DNA from: JBBIWA01 sp037439425
GTDB taxonomy: Bacteria; Acidobacteriota; Blastocatellia; RBC074
Length of the DNA: 59,047 nucleotides
NCBI GenBank assembly: GCA_037439425.1
Contig: JBBIWA010000027.1
Coordinates: forward strand, 1 to 59,047
Direction of reading: 5' to 3'
In this document: positions 41,334 to 49,542 of the stretch, in pieces
Layout: every line of letters begins with the position of its first letter
Numbering within the stretch: position 1 is the first letter of the stretch
Made by a program: the position numbers and the translations under genes
The notes under the pieces: model-generated
Database searches by the model: none
The model's input: the letters and a program-made list of their open reading frames with translations, nothing else
Told to the model about the DNA's origin: nothing

Positions 41334-42434
41334 TCATCCCTTCACTTCCAGCACCTGCTTCTCAGTCTCAGCTTTGAGTCTCTCTGCCTGATAGTGAGTG
41401 ACGAGAGCCTCGATCAATTCGTCGAGTTCGCCATCCAGGATCTGATCCAGTTGATGCGAAGTGTAGCCAATGCGATGGTCAGTGACGCGGTTCTCTTTGA
41501 AGTTATAGGTGCGAATCTTTTCCGAGCGATCACCCGAACCGACCTGAGAGCGGCGCTCAGCTGAGATCGCTTCCTGCTGCTTCTGTCGTTCCATCTCCAG
41601 CAGCCGTGAACGCAATACGCGCATGGCTTTCTCCAGGTTCTTGATCTGCGACTTTTCATCCTGCATCGAGACCACAGTGTTGGTCGGCAGATGCGTGAGG
41701 CGCACCGCCGAGTAGGTAGTATTGACCGATTGCCCACCGGGGCCGGAGGAGCAGAACCTATCAATGCGCAGGTCTTTCGGATCAATCTTGACATCCACCT
41801 CTTCGGCTTCAGGCAAGATGGCCACCGTGACTGCCGAGGTGTGAATGCGGCCGCTGGCTTCGGTTTGGGGAACCCGTTGCACGCGATGCACTCCTGACTC
41901 GTGTTTGAGTTTCGAGTAGACGTGGTCGCCTTCAATGATTGCTTCAGCTTTTTGAATACCGCCCAATCCGGTCTCCGAAGAATCGGTCACCTGAAAGCGC
42001 CAGCCCTGACGCTCAGCATAACGTGCGTACATGCGCAGCACCTCGGCCGCAAACAGGCAGGCTTCTTCGCCACCGGTACCTGCGCGAATTTCCAGAATTA
42101 CGTTCTTCTCGTCGTTGGGGTCTTTAGGCAGCAGGAGGAGCTTCAATTCGGCTTCGACTTTTTCGCGCCTGGATTCAAGCTCTGCCAGCTCGAGATCGGC
42201 CAACTGGCGCAGCTCGTCGTCTGAAGAATCACGCAAAAGTTCGCGCGCGCCCGCTATCTCCTGATCCAGCTTCCGCAGAAGACGATACTTTTCCACAATC
42301 GGCTCAAGCTCGCGATGCTGCTTGGCGACCTTGCTGTAGCGTGCTGGATCGGAGATGACCGTTGGATCGGTCATCTGCCCGGTCAACTCTTCGTAGGTCT
42401 TTTCGATGCTAGCCAGTTTTTCAAACATAGTCAT
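41334..42434 (-). CDS. prfA: Peptide chain release factor 1
   Basis: 366 residues, class I release factor for UAA/UAG. The catalytic GGQ is in CSSGPGGQSVNTTYSAVRLTHLP. Other signatures are NVILEIRAGTGGEEACLFAAEVLRMYARYAE and HRVQRVPQTEASGRIHTSAVTVAILPE. The first ATG at 42434 may be replaced by the next at 42428 (MFEKLASIE). It lies in a run rpmE-DUF1385-prfA-prmC. Confidence 0.96.
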   Translation of the reverse strand: MTMFEKLASIEKTYEELTGQMTDPTVISDPARYSKVAKQHRELEPIVEKYRLLRKLDQEIAGARELLRDSSDDELRQLADLELAELESRREKVEAELKLLLLPKDPNDEKNVILEIRAGTGGEEACLFAAEVLRMYARYAERQGWRFQVTDSSETGLGGIQKAEAIIEGDHVYSKLKHESGVHRVQRVPQTEASGRIHTSAVTVAILPEAEEVDVKIDPKDLRIDRFCSSGPGGQSVNTTYSAVRLTHLPTNTVVSMQDEKSQIKNLEKAMRVLRSRLLEMERQKQQEAISAERRSQVGSGDRSEKIRTYNFKENRVTDHRIGYTSHQLDQILDGELDELIEALVTHYQAERLKAETEKQVLEVKG

Positions 42435-42506
42435 TCATTACTGCTCAGGGAGCTGTTTTCAAGAGCAAGACCGCGGGCGATTGACTATTGGCCCGTGACC
42501 ACTGCT

Positions 42507-43658
42507 TTATGAAAGTGGCACGGCTTCAGCCTGGGGCGATGGCTCCAGTTTCAGTGATTCCTTAAGCGCATAGATCGCCACTTCTAATTGGTCGTCCGAT
42601 GGTTCGCGCGTGGTCAGATTCTGCATCCAGATGCCAGGGCGAGTGATTAAGGAGAAGAAAGCGCTGGCTTCGCTTTTGCCCGCTGCGCGGATGATTTCAT
42701 AAGAAATACCTGCAATCAGCGGGATCAGCGCAATGCGGGTCAAGAGATTCAGCATGAGCGCATCGAACTTGATCATCGAAAAGAGCACGATCGAGACCAT
42801 CATCACTACCATCAGAAAACTGGTTCCGCAGCGCGGGTGCTGGCGCGGGTAGCGCCGCGCATTCTCCACCGTTAACTCGTCACCGGCTTCCCAGGCGTAG
42901 ACCGTTTTGTGCTCGGCCCCGTGGTATTCAAAGACTCGGCGAATATCACGTAGCAGAGAGAAGCTAAAGATCATGGCGATGAAAAACAGCAGGCGAATGA
43001 TGCCATCTATCAGGTTGAAAGAGACCGAGGGGCGTACCGGCGTCAGATAAGCCTGGAGCCAGAGCCACGCTTCGCGATACCATGGTTCGGCCGCCGCTGC
43101 TGCGCGATCGAGTGCAAGCTGTGGCGCGTTGCCCCAGCCGAAGTAGATAAAGATAGCGTTCGTCAGCAGTAATGGTAGCACGATGAATAAGAACACGTTG
43201 AAGACGAGCGCGAAGATGATGGAACCGGCTGCCGTCACGGTGGCTGAGCCAGAGCCGGACGGCGCTTGAGAGTCTGCTTTCTCCTTCAGTTCAAGCTGGC
43301 ACGGCGCTTCGATCGGGTGAGCGGTAGTTAACAGCGCTCCCGTGGCCGCCGCAGCCTCAAGCGCCGGTTCAACCTTTCCGGCCTGCGCCTCGGAGGGTTG
43401 ATTTTCAAAGGCGACTGCCGCCGAGAAGTTGAGCGCTTTGATGCCGAGCATCATCGAGTGAATCAGCACCGCACCGCCGCGCAGCACCGGAAAGCGCAGA
43501 ATCGGGTATCGCTCTGACAGTTTAGGCAAACGCTCGGCTTTAGCCACAATGCTGCCATCCTGACGGCGGACGGCGACGGCGTAGGAATTAGGCGCGCGCA
43601 TCATCACCCCTTCGATGACTGCTTGACCGCCAACGATGATCTCTTTTTCTGGTTTCAT
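42507..43658 (-). CDS. DUF1385 (YqhQ-like) membrane protein
   Basis: 383 residues from ATG 43658 (MKPEKEIIVGG); ATG 43682 is an alternative and the frame opens at 43748. Signatures are IVGGQAVIEGVMMRAPNSYAVAVRR and the later EYHGAEHKTVYAWEAG, TVENARRYPRQHPRCGTSF, typical of DUF1385. There are about four hydrophobic segments. A disordered Ala/Pro/Glu region with QPSEAQAGKVEPALEAAAATG interrupts the middle and is unusual. It stands between rpmE and prfA, as in many bacteria. Function unknown. Confidence 0.88.
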   Translation of the reverse strand: MKPEKEIIVGGQAVIEGVMMRAPNSYAVAVRRQDGSIVAKAERLPKLSERYPILRFPVLRGGAVLIHSMMLGIKALNFSAAVAFENQPSEAQAGKVEPALEAAAATGALLTTAHPIEAPCQLELKEKADSQAPSGSGSATVTAAGSIIFALVFNVFLFIVLPLLLTNAIFIYFGWGNAPQLALDRAAAAAEPWYREAWLWLQAYLTPVRPSVSFNLIDGIIRLLFFIAMIFSFSLLRDIRRVFEYHGAEHKTVYAWEAGDELTVENARRYPRQHPRCGTSFLMVVMMVSIVLFSMIKFDALMLNLLTRIALIPLIAGISYEIIRAAGKSEASAFFSLITRPGIWMQNLTTREPSDDQLEVAIYALKESLKLEPSPQAEAVPLS

Positions 43659-43992
43659 AGCCCCTTGAACCTCTGTTGCCATGATCATCCAGGGCCCACT
43701 TATCAATTGAACCCGACCGGCCGCTGGTTGGCTGCTGCGGAAAGACAAAAGCCACAGACAAAACCAGAGGAGCGTGAACCCGTGAAAGAAGGTTGCTGCC
43801 GTTTCGGCTCGCTGTGGCTTGATGGCATCAAGCTAATGATGTGCCCGGGTCGCGTGGCTGATGATGGCAGACGCAGTAGGAGAAGCCAGGTTATGGCTTT
43901 GAGGGTTAAGCTGCCAGATTGAATTTAGGCCTTGCAGTCTCTGGTTCATAATTTCCTATCCGCCATCGTCAATCTGCTGTAACTGGATCAGC

Positions 43993-44211
43993 TCAGGCCG
44001 AGACTTGCTCAGTCTTCTTTTTATATTTCTTCTGGAAGCGCTCGACGCGGCCGGCCGTATCCACCAGCTTTTGCTTGCCAGTGAAGAAGGGATGACAAAC
44101 CGAACAGATCTCGACGTGGATCTCTTTTTTGGTCGAGCGAGTTATCCAGGTCTCGCCGCAAGCGCAGATCACACGAGCTTCTTCATATTTAGGATGAATA
44201 TTTGGTTTCAC
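43993..44211 (-). CDS. rpmE: 50S ribosomal protein L31, zinc-binding type
   Basis: bL31, 72 residues. It starts with GTG at 44211 (KPNIHPKYEEARVICACG) after AAGGAG at 8 bp. The zinc cysteines are in ICACGETW and EICSVCHPFFTGKQKLVDTAGRVERFQKKY. It leads the prfA-prmC gene run. It bridges the two subunits. Confidence 0.95.
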   Translation of the reverse strand: MKPNIHPKYEEARVICACGETWITRSTKKEIHVEICSVCHPFFTGKQKLVDTAGRVERFQKKYKKKTEQVSA

Positions 44212-44779
44212 CTCGACGTCTCCTTAAAGCTCAGATAAAACAAAGATCATTGCCCGATAGCAGCTTCTGTCAGGACTAGCGAAAATTTTGCCTTTGCTGC
44301 CAAAGCGCAAAAGTAACCGATGCTCGCAGCCTCTGTCAAGGTGCGTTCACTTGCTCTGTTGCAGCTTTGCAGCTCGGGGTGAAAGTGGGACTCCTCCTCA
44401 CGAGCGCATGCATCTTGCGTGCTGTGCTCCTACGCAAGTCAAGCACGCTTGAGAGCGTGCTGTTTTCACATCCACGCCATTAGTTTCTCCACAAGTATCT
44501 GCACCCATCCAAAGTAAGTTCTGCCCTAGCCCAGGGTGAAACTCAAGCGAAACCCTGACTGGGCAATCTGGATCCAGACGCAACCCAGCAGGTGGGCAAG
44601 CGGCAGCCCAGAGGCGAGCTTTTGGGCTGCCCATTTGATGGGCTGGCTCTTCTAACGAGAGCTGTGGATAAGACCAGCGAGAAGGTAGTCAGATGGAGAA
44701 CATCTGGAACCGTCAGAGATAAAAATATACGCCTTGAAGAGGCGCCAGAGTTCGGCCCACCGCACCGTCCTGTTACTTT
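44212..44779. other. 568-bp intergenic region without a gene
   Basis: I see no credible coding frame. It holds the REP-like hairpin block at 44414-44461, described separately, and otherwise unremarkable sequence. It should carry the promoter of the rpmE run, but no convincing -35/-10 pair stands out. Confidence 0.6.
44414..44461. repeat. REP-like hairpin pair
   Basis: CTTGCGT (44414-44420) pairs with ACGCAAG (44432-44438). Next to it is AGCACGCT-tgag-AGCGTGCT (44442-44461), followed by GTTTT. The second hairpin has the same stem as the one at 21229-21246. Confidence 0.6.
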
Positions 44780-46399
44780 TTAAGGGCGCGCTTGTGAAGA
44801 GCCAGATCGCGGTGGGAGAGGCGGCATCTGCTCTTTGCTAAAACGTGGCAAGAGCTCGTCGCGCATCGCCAGGTGATAGACCGCCGCGGCAATCACCACG
44901 GCTGACTTCTTAGCGTCGTCTTCAATAATGCGCTCATAGGTATCGAGGCTCGTATGCCAGGTGTAGGTGCCGTATTCGATCGGGTCTTGCACTATACCTA
45001 TTCCAGGCAAGCCGGCCTGATTGAAGGAAGTATGATCGGAACCGCCCATCGCACGACTCCTGGTCGCAATGGCTCCCATCACGCCCAGGTCCTCAAATGG
45101 CGCCAGCACTTGACGCAGAATCGTAGCTGCTTCTGGCGGCCCGAAGACACTCATGCCACGTGCGCGTCCGGTTCCGGAATCAATGTTGAAATAGCCACCG
45201 AATTTGAAGTAGTCCGGTTTGGGATTCTCAAACGTGCCGAAGTGCTCTTTGATGTAAGCCTGCGAACCAAGCAGCCCTTGCTCTTCGCCGCTCCAGAGTG
45301 CGATACGAATAGTACGGCGCGGCTGAACGCCGATAGCTTTGAGAATTCGCACTGCTTCCATCATCACAGCGCAGCCAATAGCATTGTCGGTTGCTCCCGT
45401 TGCTGCATGCCAGGAGTCGAGATGGCCGCCCAGCATAATCACTTCGTCCTTTTTATCCGTCCCGGGAATTTCAGCAATGACGTTGTAAGCGGTGCGGCCT
45501 TCAGGGTAGAGGCGATTGACGATGGTGAACTCCAGTTCGACCGGAGTGCCATCGGCCATAATACGCGTGATGCGACCGTAGTCCTCGTTGCGCATAATCA
45601 CCGTTGGCACGACTTTACTGGGATCGTAGCTGCGGTTGGAGAAAGCGCGAATCTGACCATGGTCGCGCCCGGCATCGTTAACTCTCACCAGCGCCCCGTT
45701 AGTGAGTAGAAATTGATCAATCTGCTCGTTGACCCGGGCCGCGTTCAACCGCGAAGGGTCTGGTTGTTGCTCTTGCGGTCTGGCAAAAGGTGGTCTGTAA
45801 GGTTGAGCTGCTTGAGGATTGTTGGGATCAAAGCGCGCCCGCGCTTGCTGCTCATCCAGGCGGCGCGGTGGTGGATTAGTATTCACAGCAACGAATTGAT
45901 GCTTGCCTACCAGCACGATCTTGCCTTTGACTTTGTCTTTGACGCTGTTGAGGTAGGCGGTGAGTTCTTCCTGCGTGGGTCGCTCGGGTGGGATCAAGTG
46001 GAATGCCTGTGCAGTGACTGTCCCCTTGGTGCTCGGCGTCCAGGCCAGCACTTCGCAAGTCAGTTGATCCTTGACCGGTGAAATGATGTGCGCCGAGAAG
46101 CGTTCGTTGAGCCAGCCAGGATGGCCGAAATCCCAAGGCTCGAGATGTGCGTTCTCCAGCCCCCACTCTTTCAGCTGCTTGGCTGCCCATTCACCAGCGG
46201 CCTTGAGGTTGGGCGAACCGGTCAGGCGCGGCCCGTAGAGGTCGGTGAGGAAATGCATCGTGCGCATGATCTGGGAGTTTTCCATCCCTTCTTTGCGAAT
46301 CTTCGCGTTGATTTCGCCATTGATGGTCTCTTCAGTGAGGGAAGGGAAGGGGCTGAGCAAGGTAAGGCTCAGCAAGATCGTTACCAGGGTTTTTAGCAT
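44780..46399 (-). CDS. Secreted M28-family zinc peptidase
   Basis: 539 residues from ATG 46399 after GGAGAA. A signal peptide (MLKTLVTILLSLTLLSPFPS) leads to a PA-type insert and the M28 catalytic part: His/Asp in GGHLDSWHAATGATDNAIG, Glu-Glu in SGEEQGLLGSQAYIKEHF, Asp in NIDSGTGRA and His in GGSDHTSFNQAGLPG. It is probably an aminopeptidase or carboxypeptidase-Q-like enzyme in the periplasm. Specificity is unknown. RPFA-PQEQQPDPSR forms a Pro/Gln-rich loop. Confidence 0.9.
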   Translation of the reverse strand: MLKTLVTILLSLTLLSPFPSLTEETINGEINAKIRKEGMENSQIMRTMHFLTDLYGPRLTGSPNLKAAGEWAAKQLKEWGLENAHLEPWDFGHPGWLNERFSAHIISPVKDQLTCEVLAWTPSTKGTVTAQAFHLIPPERPTQEELTAYLNSVKDKVKGKIVLVGKHQFVAVNTNPPPRRLDEQQARARFDPNNPQAAQPYRPPFARPQEQQPDPSRLNAARVNEQIDQFLLTNGALVRVNDAGRDHGQIRAFSNRSYDPSKVVPTVIMRNEDYGRITRIMADGTPVELEFTIVNRLYPEGRTAYNVIAEIPGTDKKDEVIMLGGHLDSWHAATGATDNAIGCAVMMEAVRILKAIGVQPRRTIRIALWSGEEQGLLGSQAYIKEHFGTFENPKPDYFKFGGYFNIDSGTGRARGMSVFGPPEAATILRQVLAPFEDLGVMGAIATRSRAMGGSDHTSFNQAGLPGIGIVQDPIEYGTYTWHTSLDTYERIIEDDAKKSAVVIAAAVYHLAMRDELLPRFSKEQMPPLPPRSGSSQARP

Positions 46400-46532
46400 A
46401 TTGATTCTCCAATTTAGTCTTTCCGCCACCAAGCAACCTGAAGGTGCACGAAGGTTCAGCGATCATCTTCCTGTCGCTTCGCCTTGCTCAGTGGCGGTGA
46501 AGTCTTAACATCTAGCCATGTTGGGTGTAGTT

Positions 46533-46985
46533 TTACTTGACCGCGATAGCTTGAACTTCAAAGCGCGCGCCACGCAGCAGCGGGCCAGAACCGAGGAAAG
46601 CGCGGGCCGGGAAGTTCTGGTTGAAGTAAGTTCGATAGACGGCATTGAATTTGTCGTAAAGCGACAGGTCAGGGCAAAAGACCTGGACTGAAACGATGTT
46701 GTCCATCGTCATATCAGCCTGCGCCAACGTGGCCTTCATCCCGTCCAGAATAAAGCGAATCTCCTGCTCGACGTCATCAGGGATCCTGCCGGTTTTCGGA
46801 TCGGTTCCGAGCCGGCCGGACAGATATAGGGTATTGCCCACCAGCACCCCATCGCTAATCGGAACTGTGCTGGGGCGATTGGGTGGATTGAAGTAGCGGC
46901 GTGCCGTCCCTTTGCTTTGCGTGAGCGCCACACCAGCCAGTAACCCAATCAAGATCCCTACCATCAAAATCAATTTCGGTCTCAT
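46533..46985 (-). CDS. RidA/YjgF-family protein with signal anchor
   Basis: 150 residues. A hydrophobic N-terminal segment (LILMVGILIGLLAGVAL) precedes a RidA domain with PNRPSTVPISDGVLVGNTLYLSGRLG, MTMDNIVSVQVF and the family Arg in FPARAFLGSGPLLRGARFEVQAIAVK. RidA enzymes deaminate reactive enamines in the cytoplasm, so export is unusual. It lies 133 bp upstream of the M28 gene on the same strand. GGAGGAGAACG precedes the ATG. Confidence 0.85.
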   Translation of the reverse strand: MRPKLILMVGILIGLLAGVALTQSKGTARRYFNPPNRPSTVPISDGVLVGNTLYLSGRLGTDPKTGRIPDDVEQEIRFILDGMKATLAQADMTMDNIVSVQVFCPDLSLYDKFNAVYRTYFNQNFPARAFLGSGPLLRGARFEVQAIAVK

Positions 46986-47279
46986 CGTTCTCCTCCTGAA
47001 GTATCAAGTGAGTTATGTTGACCGGATACGGAAGCGGTGTTCTCCACATTAAGACGCTTCGCTGGGCGTTGAGGGTTACAGCAAATCGCGCGCAAGAGTA
47101 CAATTGAGGCTCAAGTACCTGCCTGGCTGCCGCTGCGCGAAGAAAATCAGCCACTGCATCCAGTCTTGTCTCAGTAACTGTTGTGTCTGTTCGCTGCGAG
47201 CCAGTACACTACATCAAGTTGAGAGGCTAACGCAATCGCGTCAGGCAAGTGGAGTAAAGAAGAAAACCCGGAGGTTAAT
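46986..47279. other. 294-bp divergent intergenic region
   Basis: This gap between the RidA gene (-) and DUF3500 gene (+) must hold divergent promoters. A weak candidate for the right-hand gene is TTGTGT near 47183 with TACACT about 18 bp downstream. No gene is seen. Confidence 0.35.
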
Positions 47280-48353
47280 ATGAAGCTAAAGCCATTCATC
47301 CCACCTATAGCGATCATCTCGTTGCTGGCCGTCTTTACTCTGATTGACGCCGCGGCGCGGCAGCGTTCCGCCGTTGCGATGGCTGAAGGGGCAAAACAGT
47401 TCCTGGCCGCGCTCACCCCGGAGCAGCGCGCCAAAGCCAGCTTCGTTTTTGAAGATGAGGAGCGCTTCAACTGGCACTTCATCCCGCGCGCGCGCAAAGG
47501 AGTACCCATCAAAGAGCTGAACGCAGAACAGCGCAAGCTGGCGCATAACTTTCTCAAGACCGGCTTGAGCCAGCGCGGTTATTTGAAAGTCACAGAGATC
47601 ATGGCGCTCGAAGAAGTCTTGCGCGAGCTGGAAGGTGGGCGCGGGCCGGTGCGCGATCCTGATCTTTACTACTTCTCAGTCTTCGGCACTCCGTCAGCGA
47701 AGGGGCGGTGGGGGTGGCGCGTCGAAGGCCATCACCTCTCGCTCAACTTCACCGTGGTGAACGGCACGCTGGTTTCAAACTCGCCGTCCTTTATGGGGGC
47801 GAACCCGGCTGAAGTCAGACAGGGGCCGCGCCAAGGCCTGCGCATCCTGGGCGCAGAAGAAGACAAGGCTCGCGCCTTGCTGCTTTCACTTGACGAAAAG
47901 CAGCGCTTGCAGGCGATCTTTGACGCCACAGCTCCGCGCGACATCATCACGGGAAATTCCAAACAGGTTGATCCTCTCTCCCCAGCAGGCATTCCCGCCA
48001 GCCAGTTGAATAAACAGCAGCGAGAATTGCTCAAGGCGCTGCTGGATGAATATCTCTCCCGCATGCCTGAAGACCTGGCTGCGGAACGGTCGGAGAAACT
48101 GCGCCGCGCTGGGTTCGAGAAGATTCACTTCGCCTGGGCTGGCAGCAGCGAGCGCAATCAACCTCACTACTATCGCGTTCAAGGCCCGACGTTCCTCATC
48201 GAGTACGACAACACGCAAAACAACGCCAACCATATTCACTCGGTGTGGCGCGACTTCAAGGGCGATTTCGGACGCGATCTGCTGCGGGAGCATTACCAGA
48301 CAGCATCTGATCATCAAAGCGCCCCAGGACGCACGGGTGATAGGTCTCGTTGA
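47280..48353 (+). CDS. Exported DUF3500 protein
   Basis: 357 residues. It begins with a hydrophobic leader (FIPPIAIISLLAVFTLIDAA). DUF3500 features are FEDEERFNWHFIPRARKGVPIKELNAEQRKLAHNFLKTGLSQRGYLKV, PDLYYFSVFGTPSAKGRWGWRVEGHHLSLNFTVVNG and HYYRVQGPTFLIEYDNTQNNANHIHSVWRDFKGDFG. Its function is unknown. Similar proteins are common in Acidobacteriota and Planctomycetes. A GGAGGTTAAT site precedes the ATG. Confidence 0.9.
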   Translation: MKLKPFIPPIAIISLLAVFTLIDAAARQRSAVAMAEGAKQFLAALTPEQRAKASFVFEDEERFNWHFIPRARKGVPIKELNAEQRKLAHNFLKTGLSQRGYLKVTEIMALEEVLRELEGGRGPVRDPDLYYFSVFGTPSAKGRWGWRVEGHHLSLNFTVVNGTLVSNSPSFMGANPAEVRQGPRQGLRILGAEEDKARALLLSLDEKQRLQAIFDATAPRDIITGNSKQVDPLSPAGIPASQLNKQQRELLKALLDEYLSRMPEDLAAERSEKLRRAGFEKIHFAWAGSSERNQPHYYRVQGPTFLIEYDNTQNNANHIHSVWRDFKGDFGRDLLREHYQTASDHQSAPGRTGDRSR

Positions 48354-48439
48354 GGATCTGAGCAAGATTGTGGAGCTGCAGGCCCTCTATCCGAGAAGAG
48401 TAAAATATCCGGCTGCAGCTGGCGGGCATAAAATCTGAG

Positions 48440-48538
48440 GATACTGCCCGCTTGAGCATTGTCTTTACTGCCGATGGCCGTGTGACTGACATCCAGCTCC
48501 TGCAGCGGCTTCTACTCTCTCCGCAACCGAGAAGATAG
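48440..48538 (+). pseudogene. Possible TonB C-terminal-domain remnant
   Basis: The frame reads DTARLSIVFTADGRVTDIQLL and ends QRLLLSPQPRR at TAG 48536. RLSIVFTADGRVTDI resembles the start of a TonB C-terminal domain. The rest of the domain is missing, and the preceding frame stops at TAA 48401. The 358-bp gap 48354-48711 otherwise holds no gene. The call is weak. Confidence 0.3.
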
Positions 48539-48711
48539 TTCTTGCTCTGCTCCGAAGTAATAGAGTAAATTACCGGTGTCGTAGTCCGGCGGACGCGATC
48601 TCGTGCGCGTAATCGAAAGATTGCCCCGCCCCGTCCCATACACCACTGTTGCCGGCTAACAGACCCCCCTCTGATCACTGCCTGGTCCCTTATTGCCCTG
48701 GGAGAGACGCC

Positions 48712-48981
48712 ATGTCGGCTCTGAGTAGCGACGAGTTAGTTCACCAAGTGCGCGCAGCCATTGCACGACTTTACCCGGAGCTGGATTGCCGTCGCAGCCG
48801 CCAGGGGTTGTGTTATTCACATCCCTCTGCGCCCAGCACACTGAGCGTCAGCTCAGATGCGACCGGACAGTTCCGCGTTCTTCTGGAGCATGCTGAGCCA
48901 TTCGCAGTGATCGTCTCGGTGTCAACGCGAAGCCTCCCACGATTGCTCGATCTGGTGGGTGAGTGGCGTGAAGGGCGCTGA
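48712..48981 (+). CDS. Small hypothetical protein
   Basis: 89 residues from ATG 48712, preceded by GGGAGAG at 6 bp. It has no recognised domain. It reads LSSDELVHQVRAAIARLYPE, a basic middle with CRRSRQGLCYSH, and a hydrophobic C-terminal half VIVSVSTRSLPRLLDLVGEW. The frame opens earlier at 48649, but the Shine-Dalgarno favours 48712. It could be real; nothing in the context suggests a role. Confidence 0.45.
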   Translation: MSALSSDELVHQVRAAIARLYPELDCRRSRQGLCYSHPSAPSTLSVSSDATGQFRVLLEHAEPFAVIVSVSTRSLPRLLDLVGEWREGR

Positions 48982-49145
48982 GTAGAGTCTCCTTGCGGCC
49001 TGCGCTGGTCAGCAAGCTGCCCCATCCCTCATCTCTTGCTTGCCGATTCTCAATTCAGAATCAACTTGCGCTGGCGCTGGCGGGGCGGTACTATTACGGG
49101 CAGTTACGGTCAGTGGCTATAGTTTTGTAGTTTTATAGAGGTACT

Positions 49146-49454
49146 ATGAAACATCCGCATGCTATCTCTCTGGCTAAACGTTTGATTGATTCGCGCCTGA
49201 AGCGCAATGGGACACAAGGGGCTGCGCCGGATTCACAAATCCAGCTTGATCAACAGCAGCAGGCCTGGGCTTTAGAGATTCTCTCAACCCACCTGGATGC
49301 CTGTATGCGACAGGGCTTGCCTACCGATCTGGGCGAAGCGGTTGATGAAGCGCTGGAATTTGCCACCCGGCGCGAGAGGGCTTACGAGCCAATTCCTGAA
49401 GGAGTCCGCTGGCACTCGGCACTGGTGATCCTCGAAGAAAAAAAGGCCGATTGA
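49146..49454 (+). CDS. Small hypothetical protein upstream of a DNA methyltransferase
   Basis: 102 residues, helical, soluble: HPHAISLAKRLIDSRLKRNG, then QQQQAWALEILSTHLDACMRQGLPTDLGEAVDEALEFATRRERAY. I do not recognise a family. It starts with ATG 49146 after GAGGTACT. The upstream stretch has TATAGT near 49117. It ends 88 bp before the methyltransferase frame, so co-transcription is possible. Confidence 0.55.
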   Translation: MKHPHAISLAKRLIDSRLKRNGTQGAAPDSQIQLDQQQQAWALEILSTHLDACMRQGLPTDLGEAVDEALEFATRRERAYEPIPEGVRWHSALVILEEKKAD

Positions 49455-49542
49455 AAGAGCGCTAGATTGAAGAACCGCCCTTCGAGTTCACTCTTCTCCA
49501 GAGCTGGCAACGCATAGGTGGAAGCATTGCCGCCTGATCTGC

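Noticed and set aside
44954..45709. 251-residue plus-strand frame
   Set aside because: It is antisense to the M28 peptidase, whose catalytic motifs fix the real strand.
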